Notes: generated from the sequence alone by a model not told the origin. Shown: positions 11,678 to 24,427, counted from the first letter of the stretch. The stretch is 64,000 nt of DNA from Lineus longissimus (GCF_910592395.1 NC_088323.1:7194001-7258000), one strand, 5' to 3'. Numbers and translations: made by a program.

Positions 11678-12637
11678 GTCAGTATATTTGTCGAGGAAAA
11701 TGAGGGTTATTTTTACCGTCTTTTGGGGGAAATACCTCTGTTTACTTCCATTTCCATGGCAACTACGAGACGTGCAGCCTCATTCAAGTCCTGAGGACAA
11801 CGCTCACATTGCACAAAAATCACATCTTTTGGACGAATCATCTCCGAGTCACGGAGCAAATTGAATATTGTGTGACGTCACAGATGACATCCAATTCGTT
11901 GGGACTTTGATTGTGATGTGTCTGACATCACCCATGATGTCACGCAACACCCGATGTGTCGAGTTATTGGAAGTTTATTGGTCCCAAAATGCAATTTATT
12001 GCTGTTGTCGGGCCTTGAAGCTGCAAGTCTGCAAATCTCTTGATTCTCCGATATGTTTAGAGTTTCAGTTTGATTCGGTTCTTGACTTGGCCACTAGGGG
12101 GCTGAGCTGAAAACACGAAAAGGTCTGGCCTGCACTTCAAGTAACTTGTTCCAGTTTATTGCTCAGTGACTCATATTTGCATGGAAGGATTTTAGGCCCA
12201 ACTTCGGAGGATATCGAATGGGGGCTCTGTTTGGTCGGAAGCTATGTTAAGAATGTTATGAAAATTACTTTTGCCATTGGCTAATTCTGCTTGTGGATGA
12301 AATTTTTAAAACATTTAAGGCGATGAAAATGAAGGTGAATGGGTTTACATAAATTGGTATTGATTCTAATATTGAACTGACAAAAATTACTAAAGTTATT
12401 GTCACGTCTTGTCTAATGCAATATCATCTATCAGCATCCTGCCTCGGGCAGACCTAACAAGAATTTCATATTGAGCCGTTACGATCAGTTAAACCCCCAA
12501 GACACCATAGCCCCAGGTTGCAAATCTCATCTTGCTGATTACAATTTATATTAGTTTACAACGCGGCTTGTCAGTTTCAGTTTCACTGAAGTGTCTAATG
12601 TCAATTACAAGTGTCAAGATATAGATATTCACCGAGG

Positions 12638-12915
12638 AGTCATGTAGCCTAGCGTTTAAAACTACTACTGGCTACCACACAGTAGGGCCCGGGTTCCATT
12701 CCCGGGGAGAACCCTGGATTGTATATATGGATGAACCGGCCTGGCTTTCAAGGAACTACAATTCCTGGTTCTTCAGGCGTAAAACTGAGGTTCCTTGTAT
12801 CTGGTGTCTATGACAGGGCAAGTCAAAGACCCCACCAAGTCAGAAACAGGAGTAGCTTGCGTTGACTCTACCTCTTGCTAAAGTCGGAGTCACTAGGCCA
12901 ATATACCAATGAAGA
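12638..12915 (+). mobile_element. tRNA-derived SINE, family 1
   Basis: Shares head and body with the copy at 63096: CCCGGGTTCCATTCCCGGGG in the B-box region, then the blocks tggctttcaaggaac, ttgtatctggtgtct and cactaggccaatata. It is truncated near its 3' end at a short gaagaagg. It lies in proposed intron 1. Confidence 0.85.
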
Positions 12916-13499
12916 AGGAGTTCTAATTACTTTAGGATTTCAAATTTTAGCCAAAATGGCGGTGCCTGTGGTCAATCCTCAAGTAAACAAAACCCAATTT
13001 TTCAGGTGAGCTTACCACCTGTTGCATCAAATCCAATATGGCTGCCAAATTTCAAAATGGCCACCGTCTTTTGTCTAAATTGACCCTTGGTTGACTTGAT
13101 GCTCGGTTAGTCTGACAACTGGTGCTAGTCCCAGGCTGCAGATCGCTAATCTAAGGTGGATCTTGATTCATCTGGTTCAACCTTGGAGACACCCACGTTA
13201 CGATGTCTTTATTGATTGATTATTGATCAAAGATCTATTAGAATATTAACTGCTATATAGCCTTGAATGGTCCTTTCAATTTCGTGGTTGAGAAGTGAGG
13301 CGAATGCGCACTGTTAACCCTTTTGCTGGCAGATTTTCATATATAAGACTACCAGCTATAAAAATTAGATTTGTCTGTGGAAATGAAACATCGAGATGCC
13401 TTTTCATTGTTTACTATTGAATGTCACAATAGACGTTTGCATGAGATTACCACTACATTTCACAGACGCTATTTAAAGCAAACTTTTTTGGAGCACCAC

Positions 13500-13760
13500 A
13501 ACGGTAATTGGCCCTTACCGTGCACAACTGAGGCCCTTATTGTGCCTCAGTTGGAATCAAGGCAATTGCTGCATCTTCAAATCGTACGCGATTTCTGAAT
13601 GGAAGGCTACTGTGGGCCCTATTGGTCACCTGTTCATCAGGCCGAGTCTAGCTTACTGATCTGCGCCAGACTTTTAAACAGGAAATAAGAAGGCTAATTT
13701 TCACCGCCAGAGAAAGTGTAAAATGTAGGCCAAAACGTGGCCGTGCGAAGTCCCCTTTGT
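13500..13760 (+). repeat. Single-copy relative of the 7283 array unit
   Basis: gcaattgctgcatcttcaaatcgtacgc, cacctgttcatcaggccgag, tctagcttactgatctg and cgtggccgtgcgaagtcccctt parallel 7250-7900 with only one unit. A third copy at 45820-46050 keeps the same order but is more diverged. Confidence 0.7.
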
Positions 13761-15274
13761 GCGAATTCCACTGCGTAAATATAGATGAGTATGATACTAC
13801 CAGTGGCAGTGCATGGTGGCAAGCAGGTGTACTATCCTCATGGCTAGGCAAATCCCACACCCAAGTTGTCCCTTTAAATACAAAAATAGATGCTGCTTGA
13901 TTAAGCGAGTACTGCTTGGTGAACTGCAATCAACTGAGTGGGGTTTATAAAAAGAATGACTGATTAGGTATACCATTGCTCCTAACGGCAGATCCGCAGT
14001 TACAGACCTGATGAATACTGCCTTTTATTAACAGCTGAAACGTCTTTACAGTTTACTCGGCCGTCTTACGATGGATTTTATTTCTATATCAGTTTCCATC
14101 CACTGTGACCTTTCCTTCCATTGTGATTTCTTTTCGATAGCAGCCTTCACAATGCCTTCTTATGTACGATGTTGAGTGGCGCACAAAATAGATCTCTTAA
14201 TCCTCCTGTCGGCAAGGTTTTATTACATCTTCAATTTGCTATCAGGTGATGAGGTCCTATCAATAGCCGGCTTTAACCATTGCACCGAGAACGATTTCAG
14301 AAAAAGGAGATTTGGCCTCATGTTGAAAACTGTACCAAGGGAAAGTTCTCATCGAGGGCTTCCCAATGAATGGTCATGTCAGTAGGTTTACTGATGTCAT
14401 CGTCAGAAAGTGGCTCCCCATCGGGTTTGTAGCAAAGTGGTAGTAAAGTAAAAATGAAATGGTCCAGGGACCATGTGCTCACCTCGGGTAATGTATAATG
14501 CGTGTCATTTGCAGTGGATATGGGGAGAACAGTTTCTGGCTAGTTTCACCAGTTTTGATTCCATTGAATAATATTATTCTTCTCGGCTCAGTGGCACAAA
14601 AGAAAATTACCGGTACCATCTAAGTATAGCATCTTGGTTATAAAGTTGACTGAATTTCAGGGTTATTGAAGAGTGTACATGTCACATGGAAATTGGTTAA
14701 CATCTGTTCAACAGTTTAGGAGTAATAGGACTTTGTTGGATTTTCAAGATGGCGGCCGTATTTGTCATGGGATTTGACTGAAACTTAGGGATATTGATAA
14801 GAGTATATAGGTACATTATCCCATTAAGTTTGGTTGCAAATTGATCACTAGTTTCAGAGTAATAGGACTTTGGTTAATTTTCAAGATGGCTGCCTGGCGG
14901 CGATATTGGTCTATGGATTTGACTGAAAATCAAGGATATTGTAGAGAACAAAAATATAAAATCAAATGAAATTTGGTTGCAATCCGACTTTGTTTGATTT
15001 TTAAGATGGCCGCCTGAAGTCCGAGCGGGACAAATTTTTGGGGTAGAATGGAGGGTCCCTATGTCCTCACAAGTTTAGAACCTTCTAGCTCAAATAGAAA
15101 CGAAACGTGCCACCTATCGGTGATTTAGTTTCCCTTGACCTCCGTGACCTTGAAAAGAAGGTCAAATCAAAAACCCGGGAGATATGTCTTTTAACCTTAT
15201 TAGATACACACAACATAAAAATTTCATCACTCTACGTACAACCATTAGCTTCAAAAAGGCAAAAAACAATTTCC

Positions 15275-15460
15275 AAGATGGCCGCCTGGAGGCCAGAAAG
15301 TAGGTCATATCGCGAAAAAGAAAATTACTTCTGGGTATATTGCCAAAAGCTACCATCACACCAAGTTCTAGCCATCTAACCCTAGCGGTGACGAAACGTG
15401 CTCCGCTAACGGACGACGACGGATGCCACGGTATCGTATCAGCTCCCCAGAGGTGAGCTG
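15275..15460 (+). repeat. Dispersed repeat, copy 1
   Basis: aatttccaagatggccgcct, ggaggccagaaagtaggtca, cctagcggtgacgaaacgtg and a terminal inverted motif agctccccagaggtgagct. Copy 2 is at 15930-16124, same strand, at high identity. Confidence 0.85.
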
Positions 15461-15929
15461 ATAATCTGATTGATGCTATTAAGCAAAATATTGATATCAA
15501 TGCTGATTAACCATTTATTCTTCTAAATATCACGAAATGACAACTGGGACATGTTCTCAAAATATCAACATTTTTTGAAAATTTTATTGATGACATGGAA
15601 GACAATATCAGTCTGATTACTGAACCAAGATTTGGGGTGAAAACATCAAAGTCTAGTTGATTGAAAGGGAATATCGTTTTCGTGATATTTTGAAGAATTA
15701 CTGCCAAACCAGCATTGATATAAAAATTTCGCTTTAACATCTATTAGATTATGTATTTATTATCGATATCCCGCATTTTCAGCGTTATATCACATACAGT
15801 TTGCGGATGCAGACCACTTTAAAAATACCTTGCACCCAGGTCTTACAGGCTTTTCAGTCCTATACATTCATGCTCATGGATGGTCATATCGGCCCTGGCG
15901 TCAAGGCCCCTTTTTGAGTTGATTCGAAA

Positions 15930-16124
15930 AACCAATTTCCAAGATGGCCACCTGGAGGCCAGAAAGTAGGTCATATCGCGAAAAAGAAAAATATCTCTGG
16001 GTATATTGCCCAAAGCTACCATCACACCAAGTTTTAGCCTCCTAGCCCTAGCGGTGACGAAACGTGCTCTGCTAACGGACGACGGACGCCACGGTATTGT
16101 ATAAGCTCCTCAGAGGTGAGCTAA
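15930..16124 (+). repeat. Dispersed repeat, copy 2
   Basis: Collinear with 15275-15460. A related minus-strand copy appears to occupy about 24590-25160 in the large intron (cctactttctgggctccagg, gccatcttt), interrupted by the palindromic MITE. Confidence 0.85.
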
Positions 16125-16984
16125 TCAATTGCAGGACCAGGTGTACTGGCAAATGCCTGGAAAAAACTATAGAGCTGCTCTAACGTCCATTAGTTTGGAA
16201 GGATGCATCTTCCAGCAATTCTACTGCCTGGAGCGTCTTCCTTGGAAACTGCCAGTTGGATATTGATGCAATTTGAAACCTGGGTGTCAGGTTGAGACCA
16301 TCCGTTACATTGCTTAGCCTAGCGTTTTCTGTCGAGATAGGGTTGAATCCGCTGAGAAAGAAATTCTGTATGTAAAAAAAGGGCGCCGTAATGAAAAAAG
16401 TGTGGTGACGTAACTGACTGTCACTTTGACATTTGTCAAAGGAAAAATTGCCAGTAGGCCAGATCAAGTTGAAACAAGTGGCGAGCTCCGAAATCAGCCA
16501 TCCCTCTTAAGTTTCATCAACGTACGTTCATGACAGAGCACCTTCGATACATCGAGCCACTGTCGTCAGTAAATAAAAGTACACACACGACGCCTGACTC
16601 CATCACATCAAATATGTCTTCCCGCTCAAAGCGCCGTTGACATCAATAGGCTCTTTGACATCTTTTAAACGAAACATTGCCAAGGGCAACAATGCTATTT
16701 CCGAAAAAAACCACCTACGCAGGATAGTGATAAATGGTGAGGCCATCATGTAGATTGCATTACCTGGAACTACAATTGTGAGAGGATGAACAAGTTGCTG
16801 ACCACTGTGGTGTCACGTAACAAAGCTGTGGTGTGGATTCTGCAAGAAAAAAAGGACCCTGGATACGAGTGAGGCGGGCGCACTGACATTGATATTGATG
16901 AGAATGGGGAAATTCTTGAAATTATCATTGTATTCTTTCGTTTGAATCTTTAAGGGCCTACTTCTTTCGGTTGAAAATTTGGCT

Positions 16985-17428
16985 TTGAATATACAAAGTG
17001 AATACAAAATGTATATTGGAGTGAATGGTATTCAAGAATACAAAATGATACAAAACATATACATTTGTACAATCATACAAAATAATGTAAAATGTATACA
17101 ATAACAGAAAGTAATAGAAAATGTATACAAGCATACAAAATGTATACAAGCATACAAAATTTATACAAGCATATGAAATGTATACATGCGTACAAAATGT
17201 TTACAAGCATACAAAAGGTATACAAGCATACAACGGTATACAATCGCACACAAAGTATACACACATACAAAATGTACATAAGCATACAAAATGTATACAA
17301 GAACACAAAACGTATGCAAAACGTATGCAACCAAACAAAATAAGATCAAATGTATAGAATTATACAAAATCATACAAAATGTTTACAGTCACACGAAATG
17401 TGTACAAGAACACTAAAGGATACAAGAG
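16985..17428. repeat. Minisatellite of tgtatacaagcatacaaaa units, period about 20 bp
   Basis: About 20 imperfect copies of catacaaaatgtatacaag. The strand bias in A over T leaves frames open on both strands, which explains the low-complexity peptides predicted here. Not coding. Confidence 0.95.
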
Positions 17429-17896
17429 GTTAAAAACCAAGAAGAACAAGTAGCCCGAGGTAAGAATATCTCATGAGCTCAATATTTGAAAGAAAACCTT
17501 CATTCCCCGTGCACACCTCCTTCACGACAAACGAAATTCTGAAGGCTTTTGTTCGATTGTGAGAAATCGTACGGATGCTTTGAGACGCTGATCCCAGGAG
17601 TTTAATCACGTTGTTAATCAAGAGTTTCTAAAACGCTTTGATGCGCAGGGCTTCTTTGGCACGGTGCTCGATGGCTGTTTGGAATGGAAGGCTGTAATAT
17701 GACTGACATTTCAAGCTGGTTGCTAAAAATTCATTAGTCGCAAATGGCCATTTTGATTATTTGTAATATCATGGCACCTCTGCAACGCGATAAGTGCAGG
17801 CGGAGTTAGTGTGAAATTGACCAGAGTTCAAAAGGCGAAATAAGGCAGATGAGTTGCATCCTGGGATCAGACTTTTGTTGTGTTGTTATTGTGAAT

Positions 17897-17972
17897 ACAT
17901 CAGAGAAGTGGAGGCTCTGGATAACTCGCTGGCCCTTCTCCCTCCAACAAGTCCATCAGCGCCACCAGTCCC
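17897..17972. repeat. Highly conserved short dispersed segment, copy 1
   Basis: acatcagagaagtggagg, a 14-bp insert relative to copy 2, then gctggcccttctccctccaa caagtccatcagcgccac, 38 bp exact. Copy 2 is at 30355-30424. Confidence 0.85.
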
Positions 17973-18419
17973 CTCCTTTTGATTGCGGCGCCCCGATTGG
18001 GCGCTTTTTTGTACCAGCGCTACAATCAATCTGAAGGGTATGGATTTCACTAGGAGTTTGAAATATTGACAGGCGGAGTATGTTGAAAACCACTGGTTAT
18101 GCCAGGATGGATAGGTTGCTGCCTTAGGCACCATCTGGAGAATGATCATTCTGAGTATCTCCGTCACTTTGATATTCGCACTACGCAAGACGGTTGTAGA
18201 ACTGACGGTGTCAGCCCCTCGTTATAATTACTCTTGAAGTGTTCGCGGCGGAAATACAAAATTGCAATATATCATACGAAATCATGAGCTCGTAGCAGTT
18301 AATTTACGTGAGCTGGGTAAAACCTGAATGTATGGTTTAACTAGGAGACGTGGTTGTGCTGGTGATGTTTACAAAGAACAAAATGATTGTATATTTTCTG
18401 CCATGTAAGGCTTCTTATA

Positions 18420-18800
18420 AGGGGACTTTACACGTTGCTAGATCGTGACAACCCTCCTGAACCGCATCGAGGCGTGTTCGGTTAAAGTTGGTTCACTTCG
18501 TTTTCACAGGGGGACTGTTTGCCGAACTGGCTTCGATCCGGTTCCAGGTCGGTTCGTTACTTGAATCGTCGCTTGGCGGCGCTTATCAATCTCCTGGTGG
18601 TGGAGGTACGTAAATAGCAGAAATAACAACAACATGAACAGAGAACGTCACGCGCGAGTACCGTGTGCAAACGGGCTCCGAGGCGGTTCGTTTTCACACG
18701 ATGAATAAACCCTCCTACACCGGCCTACACCCACCCGAAACTGACGATCAGATCCCGCCTCGGACCAGGAGGGTCCAGGAGGGTTGTATCGTTTTCACGA
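18420..18800. repeat. GC-rich element with inverted CCTCCTG/CAGGAGG ends
   Basis: aaccctcctgaaccgc at 18450 and ggtccaggagggtt at 18771 are inverse. cggttcgttttcacac and ggttcacttcgttttcacag repeat inside. Probably a MITE-like element, unlike the AT-rich surroundings. Confidence 0.45.
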
Positions 18801-19094
18801 AGTGCATCGTCATCATTCATGCTTGTACCGCTTGTATGAAGAATATTTTTGTTGCTAGCTAACCCCAATAGTTGATAGTGATTCTCCCCTATTTTCTGCA
18901 CGTCTAGCAATATGTAGCCAACATCTTTTGTAATAAACATGATCTATATCTCGTTAATGATATTGTTTTAAGACGTGTGCTGTGGCTATCAGTACGATGA
19001 TTAATTCCATATTTTAGTTACACCCAACGGTCGCCATCGGTAACAAATGTCTTGAATTATATATAGATTGACGTGACTTTCTGTAGTCTGGTAA

Positions 19095-19130
19095 AACACA
19101 TTTATTGTAAGATCTTACAATAAATGTGTT
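19095..19130. repeat. Perfect 36-bp palindrome
   Basis: aacacatttattgtaaga followed directly by its reverse complement, centred on GATC. No spacer and no mismatches. Confidence 0.95.
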
Positions 19131-20208
19131 GATTAGAATAACGGGTTTTCTTCCACCAAGACGCAAACAAGTTGTCTGATCACTCACGTATTATTGCGAG
19201 GCGATTAACCGCTGCGAAATCCCCAGGCACAAATGTAGCTCTTTTGTTTTGGAGATAGGAAAAGGTGCTAAGGGTGTTTCGGTGCAAGTGTCGTAATGTA
19301 ATCAACAAGGTTTGTCTCGAGTGTCATCTGTGATATCAGTATCACGACGCATTGTGTCGATTGCATTTGGCGTGATATTGGTATCAAAGATGGCCGAGGT
19401 TGGAGGCTGGATTGCATTTTTTTAAGGTGGTGAGAAGTGAGTCTAAGGAGTCCCTTGATTGTTCATGATGTGTGATATCAGAAAATGAATAATCTTGTTA
19501 ACCCTCGGCCTCCGGGGAACTGTTACTTCAGAGAGGAAGGGGACTGGGCAGCCAACAGCTAAGTAATAATACCCTTGATAAAGCCATAGGTCCTTTAAAG
19601 GTGAAGTGACAGTTTAAACCGTTTTTAATTTGATATTTAATAACGATAGCCAAACAATTTAAAATTACACGGTGAATAATGTAATTTTGCAATTTTGCAA
19701 TTATTGAAAGCCGCCAGGCATGAAGTCTCACCCATGACATTATACTTAGTGCCGAGTCGAATGCCACGCCGTACAAATATGAAAGAAACACACTTTTGCA
19801 ATTTCATGATACTGCATGCAGTAATTACGTTAGGATGGCATTTCAGAGGAATCTCTGCTGCAAAAGTCATTCGCTTCTCCTTTGAGCTGAGATGCCATTA
19901 ACTTTACCGCGGCGACAACGCGCAATCAATTGGAGGTCAAATTTTTGTCGCCGGCCAAGTCTCGCTGTTTACCATTTGACCGTCGTGAACACAGTGACTT
20001 TCACTCATTTTTACTCCACAGTATTCTGCCATTACTTCTGTAGGACATTGCCGTGGAATCTGCAAAGAGAACGTTACGTTTTTCTCTGAGCAGACGACTT
20101 ATAATATCATTAGGAGTGGCGGCGATGTCGCTGGCAAATTGTCTTTGTTTGTCATGTGTCTTTTGCAGACGTTTCCACTCAAACTTGAACAACAGTTGTG
20201 CTTGTTGC

Positions 20209-21824
20209 TTAACCCTTTCGCTGCCTGTGACGTGCACCTTACGTCATGTTTGTGGCACCGTGTGACGTGCACAGCACGTCAAGCCATTCTAAAAGATCAA
20301 TTCAGCACCACTTGGTTGCACCCTCTCGAAACAAGCCACATGCACTCGGAAATGTTTAGTTTCATCCTAATAGTATGAGGGCCACAATTTTGAATCTTTT
20401 TTACTGTTCAGATAGAATTAGGTACCTTTTGTGGAAACACATTCTCTACCTTGAACATTACGGCAGTTGCATCTGTTTTGGTTATCTCATAATATTAGAT
20501 TTTGCAGTGTTGTTGCCGACAAACAGTTGTTGTTTATCATGTGTCTTTTGTGAGACACATACTCTACTTTTAACAACACTGCGGTTCGATCTGTGGCTAT
20601 CCTTTAATATTAGTTTTTGCAGTGTTGTTGCCAACAAAAAGTCATTGTTTATCATGTGTCTTTTGTGAGACACATACTCTACTTTCAACAACACTGCGGT
20701 TTGATCTGTGGCTATCCTTTGATATAAGTTTTTGCAGTGTTGTTGCCAACAAAAAGTCGTTGTTTATCATGTGTCTTTTGTGGAAACAGAGTCTCTACTT
20801 TCAACAACACTGCAGCTTGGTCTGTGGCTATCTCATGATATTAGACTCTACAGTGTTGTTGCCAACAAAAAGTCGTTGTTTATCATGTGTCTTTTGTGGA
20901 AACAGAGTCTCTACTTTCAACAACACTGCAGCTTGGTCTGTGGCTATCTCATGATATTAGATTTTACAGTGTTGTTGCCAACAAAAAGTCGTTGTTTATC
21001 ATGTGTCTTTTGTGGAAACAGAGTCTCTACTTTCAACAACACTGCAGCTTGGTCTGTGGCTATCTCATGATATTAGACTTTGCAGTGTTGTTGCCAACAA
21101 ACAGTTGTTGTTGCGTGTCTTTTGTGGAAACTCAGGCTTTTCCTTTCACAACACTGCGGTTGCATCTTTGGCATGTTCGAGTGGAAATTCATGCCTTCTC
21201 TTTGATCCAAGACACCTAACAACTATCTATTGACAAGCAATAATAGATGGCTGTTTTCAGTTGCCGGCAAACAGTTGTTGTTGATCATGTGACAGACGCT
21301 TCCATCAGTTGTATTCCTAGCACTAGATGCATTATCATCTGTCTTATTAGACTCCTGTAATCAGGGGATGGGGTGCGGGAATATGTTCTGCCAATAGCTG
21401 GCCTTTGAAGGCTGGAGGCAACTCACGTAAGGCTAAGAGACACTGTTAGCAAACTCGACGTATTCACTATGACTATGAGGCTTAGGCCAAACAAAATTGA
21501 CATCTTAGATAGCGGGCAAATAGGAAAATTGTTCTCTGTCAGAGGACTTTTGACCTTAGAGGCTACAGATCAGAGGTCAGTATGTCACTGTTGGAACTAT
21601 TAGAACAGGAATTCTCTGTTTATCTTCATCTGAACGTTCGAAACTATTGAAATGTATCACCATATACAGCACTTTTAGAATGGAATTAATGTTCCTGAGT
21701 CCGTTTGGCAAGTGCCGGTGAATTAAAATCTCAGTCGGTCGTGATGTACTGTGCACGTCACATCCACGTCATGGGGCTATGTACATGACGTACAATGCAC
21801 GTCACCTGCAGAGCCAAGGGTTAA
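20209..21824. mobile_element. 1.6-kb TTAA-bounded element, family C, with long terminal inverted repeats and internal minisatellite
   Basis: The left end TTAACCCTTTCGCTGCCTGT runs on into gacgtgcac...acgtcatg...gacgtgcacag. The right end, reverse complemented, reads TTAACCCTTGGCTCTGCAGG into gacgtgca...acgtcatg...gacgtgcacag. The repeats therefore extend about 75 bp with TTAA at both outer edges. The segment 20285-20400 also matches the small element at 53105-53357. Inside, 116-bp repeats fill 20480-21130. No transposase frame is visible, so it is non-autonomous. Confidence 0.75.
20480..21130. repeat. Tandem array, period about 116 bp
   Basis: cagtgttgttgccaac recurs at about 20506, 20621, 20736, 20851, 20967 and 21083. 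The three middle units are nearly identical. 116 is not a multiple of three, so the long overlapping frames are a by-product. Partial units lie at 20140-20200, just outside the left terminus of the host element, and at 21260-21300. Confidence 0.95.
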
Positions 21825-22199
21825 TAGAGAGGTTCTACTGTATTTCATGTAAGATTTTAAAGGCTATCCGAATTAGATGACAGAAGTCGGTACTTGATAG
21901 TGCTTGCTTGACTATGATAAGAGGTTTCTTGATGGGCGACCCTCGCATACACATCAAGCCAGAGAAATATCATTGGATTGCCATTGTATTCAGTATCGGA
22001 TACCCTCCTCAGCATAAGGATATTACCTCTGAGGCACTTGCATGAAACTAAATGCATTGCAATTATCAAAATACAGATTTGTTGCCATTTTGCCGGTAGT
22101 GAATCATTCACAGTGATTTCTGTAACATATTTTTACCCTCACACCTTGTATGTTTATATTCGGCGGCGGCATTGAACAATGGCGGTTATGAATTGACGT

Positions 22200-22690
22200 T
22201 GTTGACCCGGCTAGCGTAAGTGTCTTTGTTGACTTGGGTACCATTAGCCTCTGGCTAGACTAACATGCTAGGGGAATGCATAAGAACTGTGTACATAATC
22301 AAACGTGTCAAAATGAAATATGGCTGTAATATTGCTGCGCTACCGTGTGCGTGTGAAGTATGATGTACTTTTAGTCGAGATATCGCCGAAACTGCTGGCG
22401 CTATCTATACTAGCCACTTTTTTGCCTAGCATTAGCTTCTGGCTATAACAACATCGAAAGGAGAGTGTTTTGAAGTTATGTGAACATAATTAAGATGAAA
22501 TAGAACTACGATATTGCTGAGCTATGTGTGAAGTATGATGTACTTTTAGTCGAGATATCGCATAAATGGCTGGTGCCATCTTAGATACATTTTTGACTAG
22601 CGTTTAAGCTTCAGGCTGGGGTAACATTAGAAGGCAAGTGCATTTCAGCACTTTGTTCATAATCAAATTGAAATTGGATGGTGCAAAAAC
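22200..22690. repeat. Three diverged direct repeats of about 180 bp
   Basis: gaagtatgatgtacttttag and tcgagatatcgc occur twice exactly (22356 and 22531). ggctag/ttagcttctggct and gtgtacataat-type blocks recur in all three units. Confidence 0.75.
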
Positions 22691-23811
22691 CCTGAATGTA
22701 CTTTAAAAATCTTTAAAGAAACAATCTGTCAGAATTATCAGGTTTCTCTGATTATGATTCCTCCAAGTGAGGCCTCCGTGCAGTGACTGTCTATAAGTGC
22801 AGAGTGGCGCATTGGCAGTGCACAACCTGGAGATCATCATGTGATCCTCAGTTTCCCCGATTACTACCTCACTGGCAAAGGCACTAGACATCAAAAACTT
22901 TCGGAGAAGTAGTTTACTGAGGGAGCAGGAGAGAAAAACAAAGGTAATGAAGGAATATAAAGCTTGGTCCTTCCAATCGCACATGCAACACGTTGTAACT
23001 GTCCTATCGTCTTGCAATGTCTGGACATAAAGGCGAGTTGCAATGCCTTCCTATCATCTCACGGAGCTTGGACATTATTAAGGCAAGATTCATTTCGTTT
23101 AAGTAGTACCAAGTGGCTCACTTTGGCCGTGAAGCCTTTCATGGGGTAATTAGCTTATGTGTTGTGAGAATGTTGGCTGATTGTGGACCGTATAAGTGCT
23201 CAGCACGGCCGTAATCCTTAAACTCACGAGAGGTAGAAGGGAAAAATGGCCTCTCAAACTGAAAATCCACCACACACACCGTTTTTGTGATTGGTACCGT
23301 GAATTAATCATGGTAAACATGACTCTACAGTAGTCAAAGAATACCCTACAAGTGCAATGCGAATCTCCCAAATAGCATTATGGAGAATATTTTTTTAGTG
23401 TTTCCTTATCTCATTAGAAGGAGCTTATAAAAAATTCTGTTTATTACCATGATATTATCATTTCCTGATATCTTATGTTTTGATTGCTGATTCAATTTGA
23501 TTTTTTTACAGAGGATTACATGTTTAGATGTTTAGATATTTCAGGTGCACTAGCAACTTAAAAGCAATGTTTCAGCTAGATGTAGTGCAATGAACCTTAT
23601 AGCCATGTTACTTTTACATCCAAATGCCTCTGATGGTGTTGCTTTTTGGCAGGTTGCACTGGCCTGTAGTTTGCCCACCATCTTGTACGTTGGTTAGTGG
23701 TCCCATGTCTGGTATCAAATTTCAGCAGAGCGCCAGACCCTTGTGCTTCTTGTTTAGAGTCTCAAATAGCATCGTGGAGTTGAAAAACCCGAAAAAAATC
23801 TACCCAATGAA

Positions 23812-23900
23812 AACAGATGAACCTCTCTTACAAGGACACCCCAGTGACTGATAAATGTTTTCCTTGATAGAGATGGACCCTGATTACAGAGATAAAATGG
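23812..23900. mobile_element. CAGTAG MITE fragment
   Basis: gaacctctcttacaaggaca, ccccagtgactgataaatg and ggaccctgattacagagat follow the interior order of the CAGTAG family with many changes. It is an old copy in intron 1. Confidence 0.55.
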
Positions 23901-24427
23901 TATAGAAGCAAATTATTTGGGACTTATATAACTGTCCCAAGTAGAGAGGGGGTCCTACGCACAGATGACCTCCTTACCACCCGGGCTCTGATGATCACAT
24001 AGAAATTCTTCACCAACGTCCGATTGTCTCATTATTTTCGGGAATCTACCGTCAGAATAGAATGACTAGCGCTACGCTGTGAGGATATCAAAACTGTTGT
24101 GACATGACATTTTGACATCATCACCTTCGTGTTGACGCTGTGTTGAACCAAGGCAAAGCTTGTGATTTTAGTGACCAATTAAAAGAACTTCAATAAAATG
24201 TCATTTCTGAATTATTTTTATTGCAGGATCGTACAGCCCAGAAGTGTTTACATTTTGGTGACCAATGGATGTCGCGTGAAGTAGGTCAATGAAAACAAAA
24301 TCAATGCTGCCATGTCATTTCCATGAGTTTTTGCATTATTTTCTCGAATAAACAGAGGCGAGTGGGACAGAATTGTAAATTGTAAAGTTCAAACAATGAT
24401 CATTTTTTCCCATCTTTTTCATTGCAG

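Larger units (their letters stand above)
11678..24427 (+). other. Proposed intron 1 of the Epac-like gene
   Basis: The interval runs from the GTCAGT donor to the ttgcag acceptor, 12,750 bp, phase 2. It carries a tRNA-derived SINE, single units of minisatellite-like repeats, a dispersed element in two copies near 15.3 and 16.0 kb, the tacaa-rich minisatellite near 17.2 kb, a 36-bp palindrome and the 1.6-kb TTAA element at 20.2-21.8 kb. I found no other convincing exon. Its status depends on the exon at 11562-11677 being right; otherwise this is upstream DNA or part of a longer first intron. Confidence 0.5.

Noticed and set aside
18510-18605. Possible extra exon: acceptor ttttcacag, an open 32-codon frame and donor GAG|GTACGT
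   Set aside because: It lies inside a GC-rich repeat-like element with inverted CCTCCTG/CAGGAGG ends, the peptide resembles nothing in Epac, and inserting it (a multiple of three) would break the phase-2 join between 11677 and 24428.
20375-21233. Overlapping ~110-codon frames on the plus strand
   Set aside because: They are products of a 116-bp tandem repeat. The frame shifts each unit and the same peptide pieces reappear in different frames.
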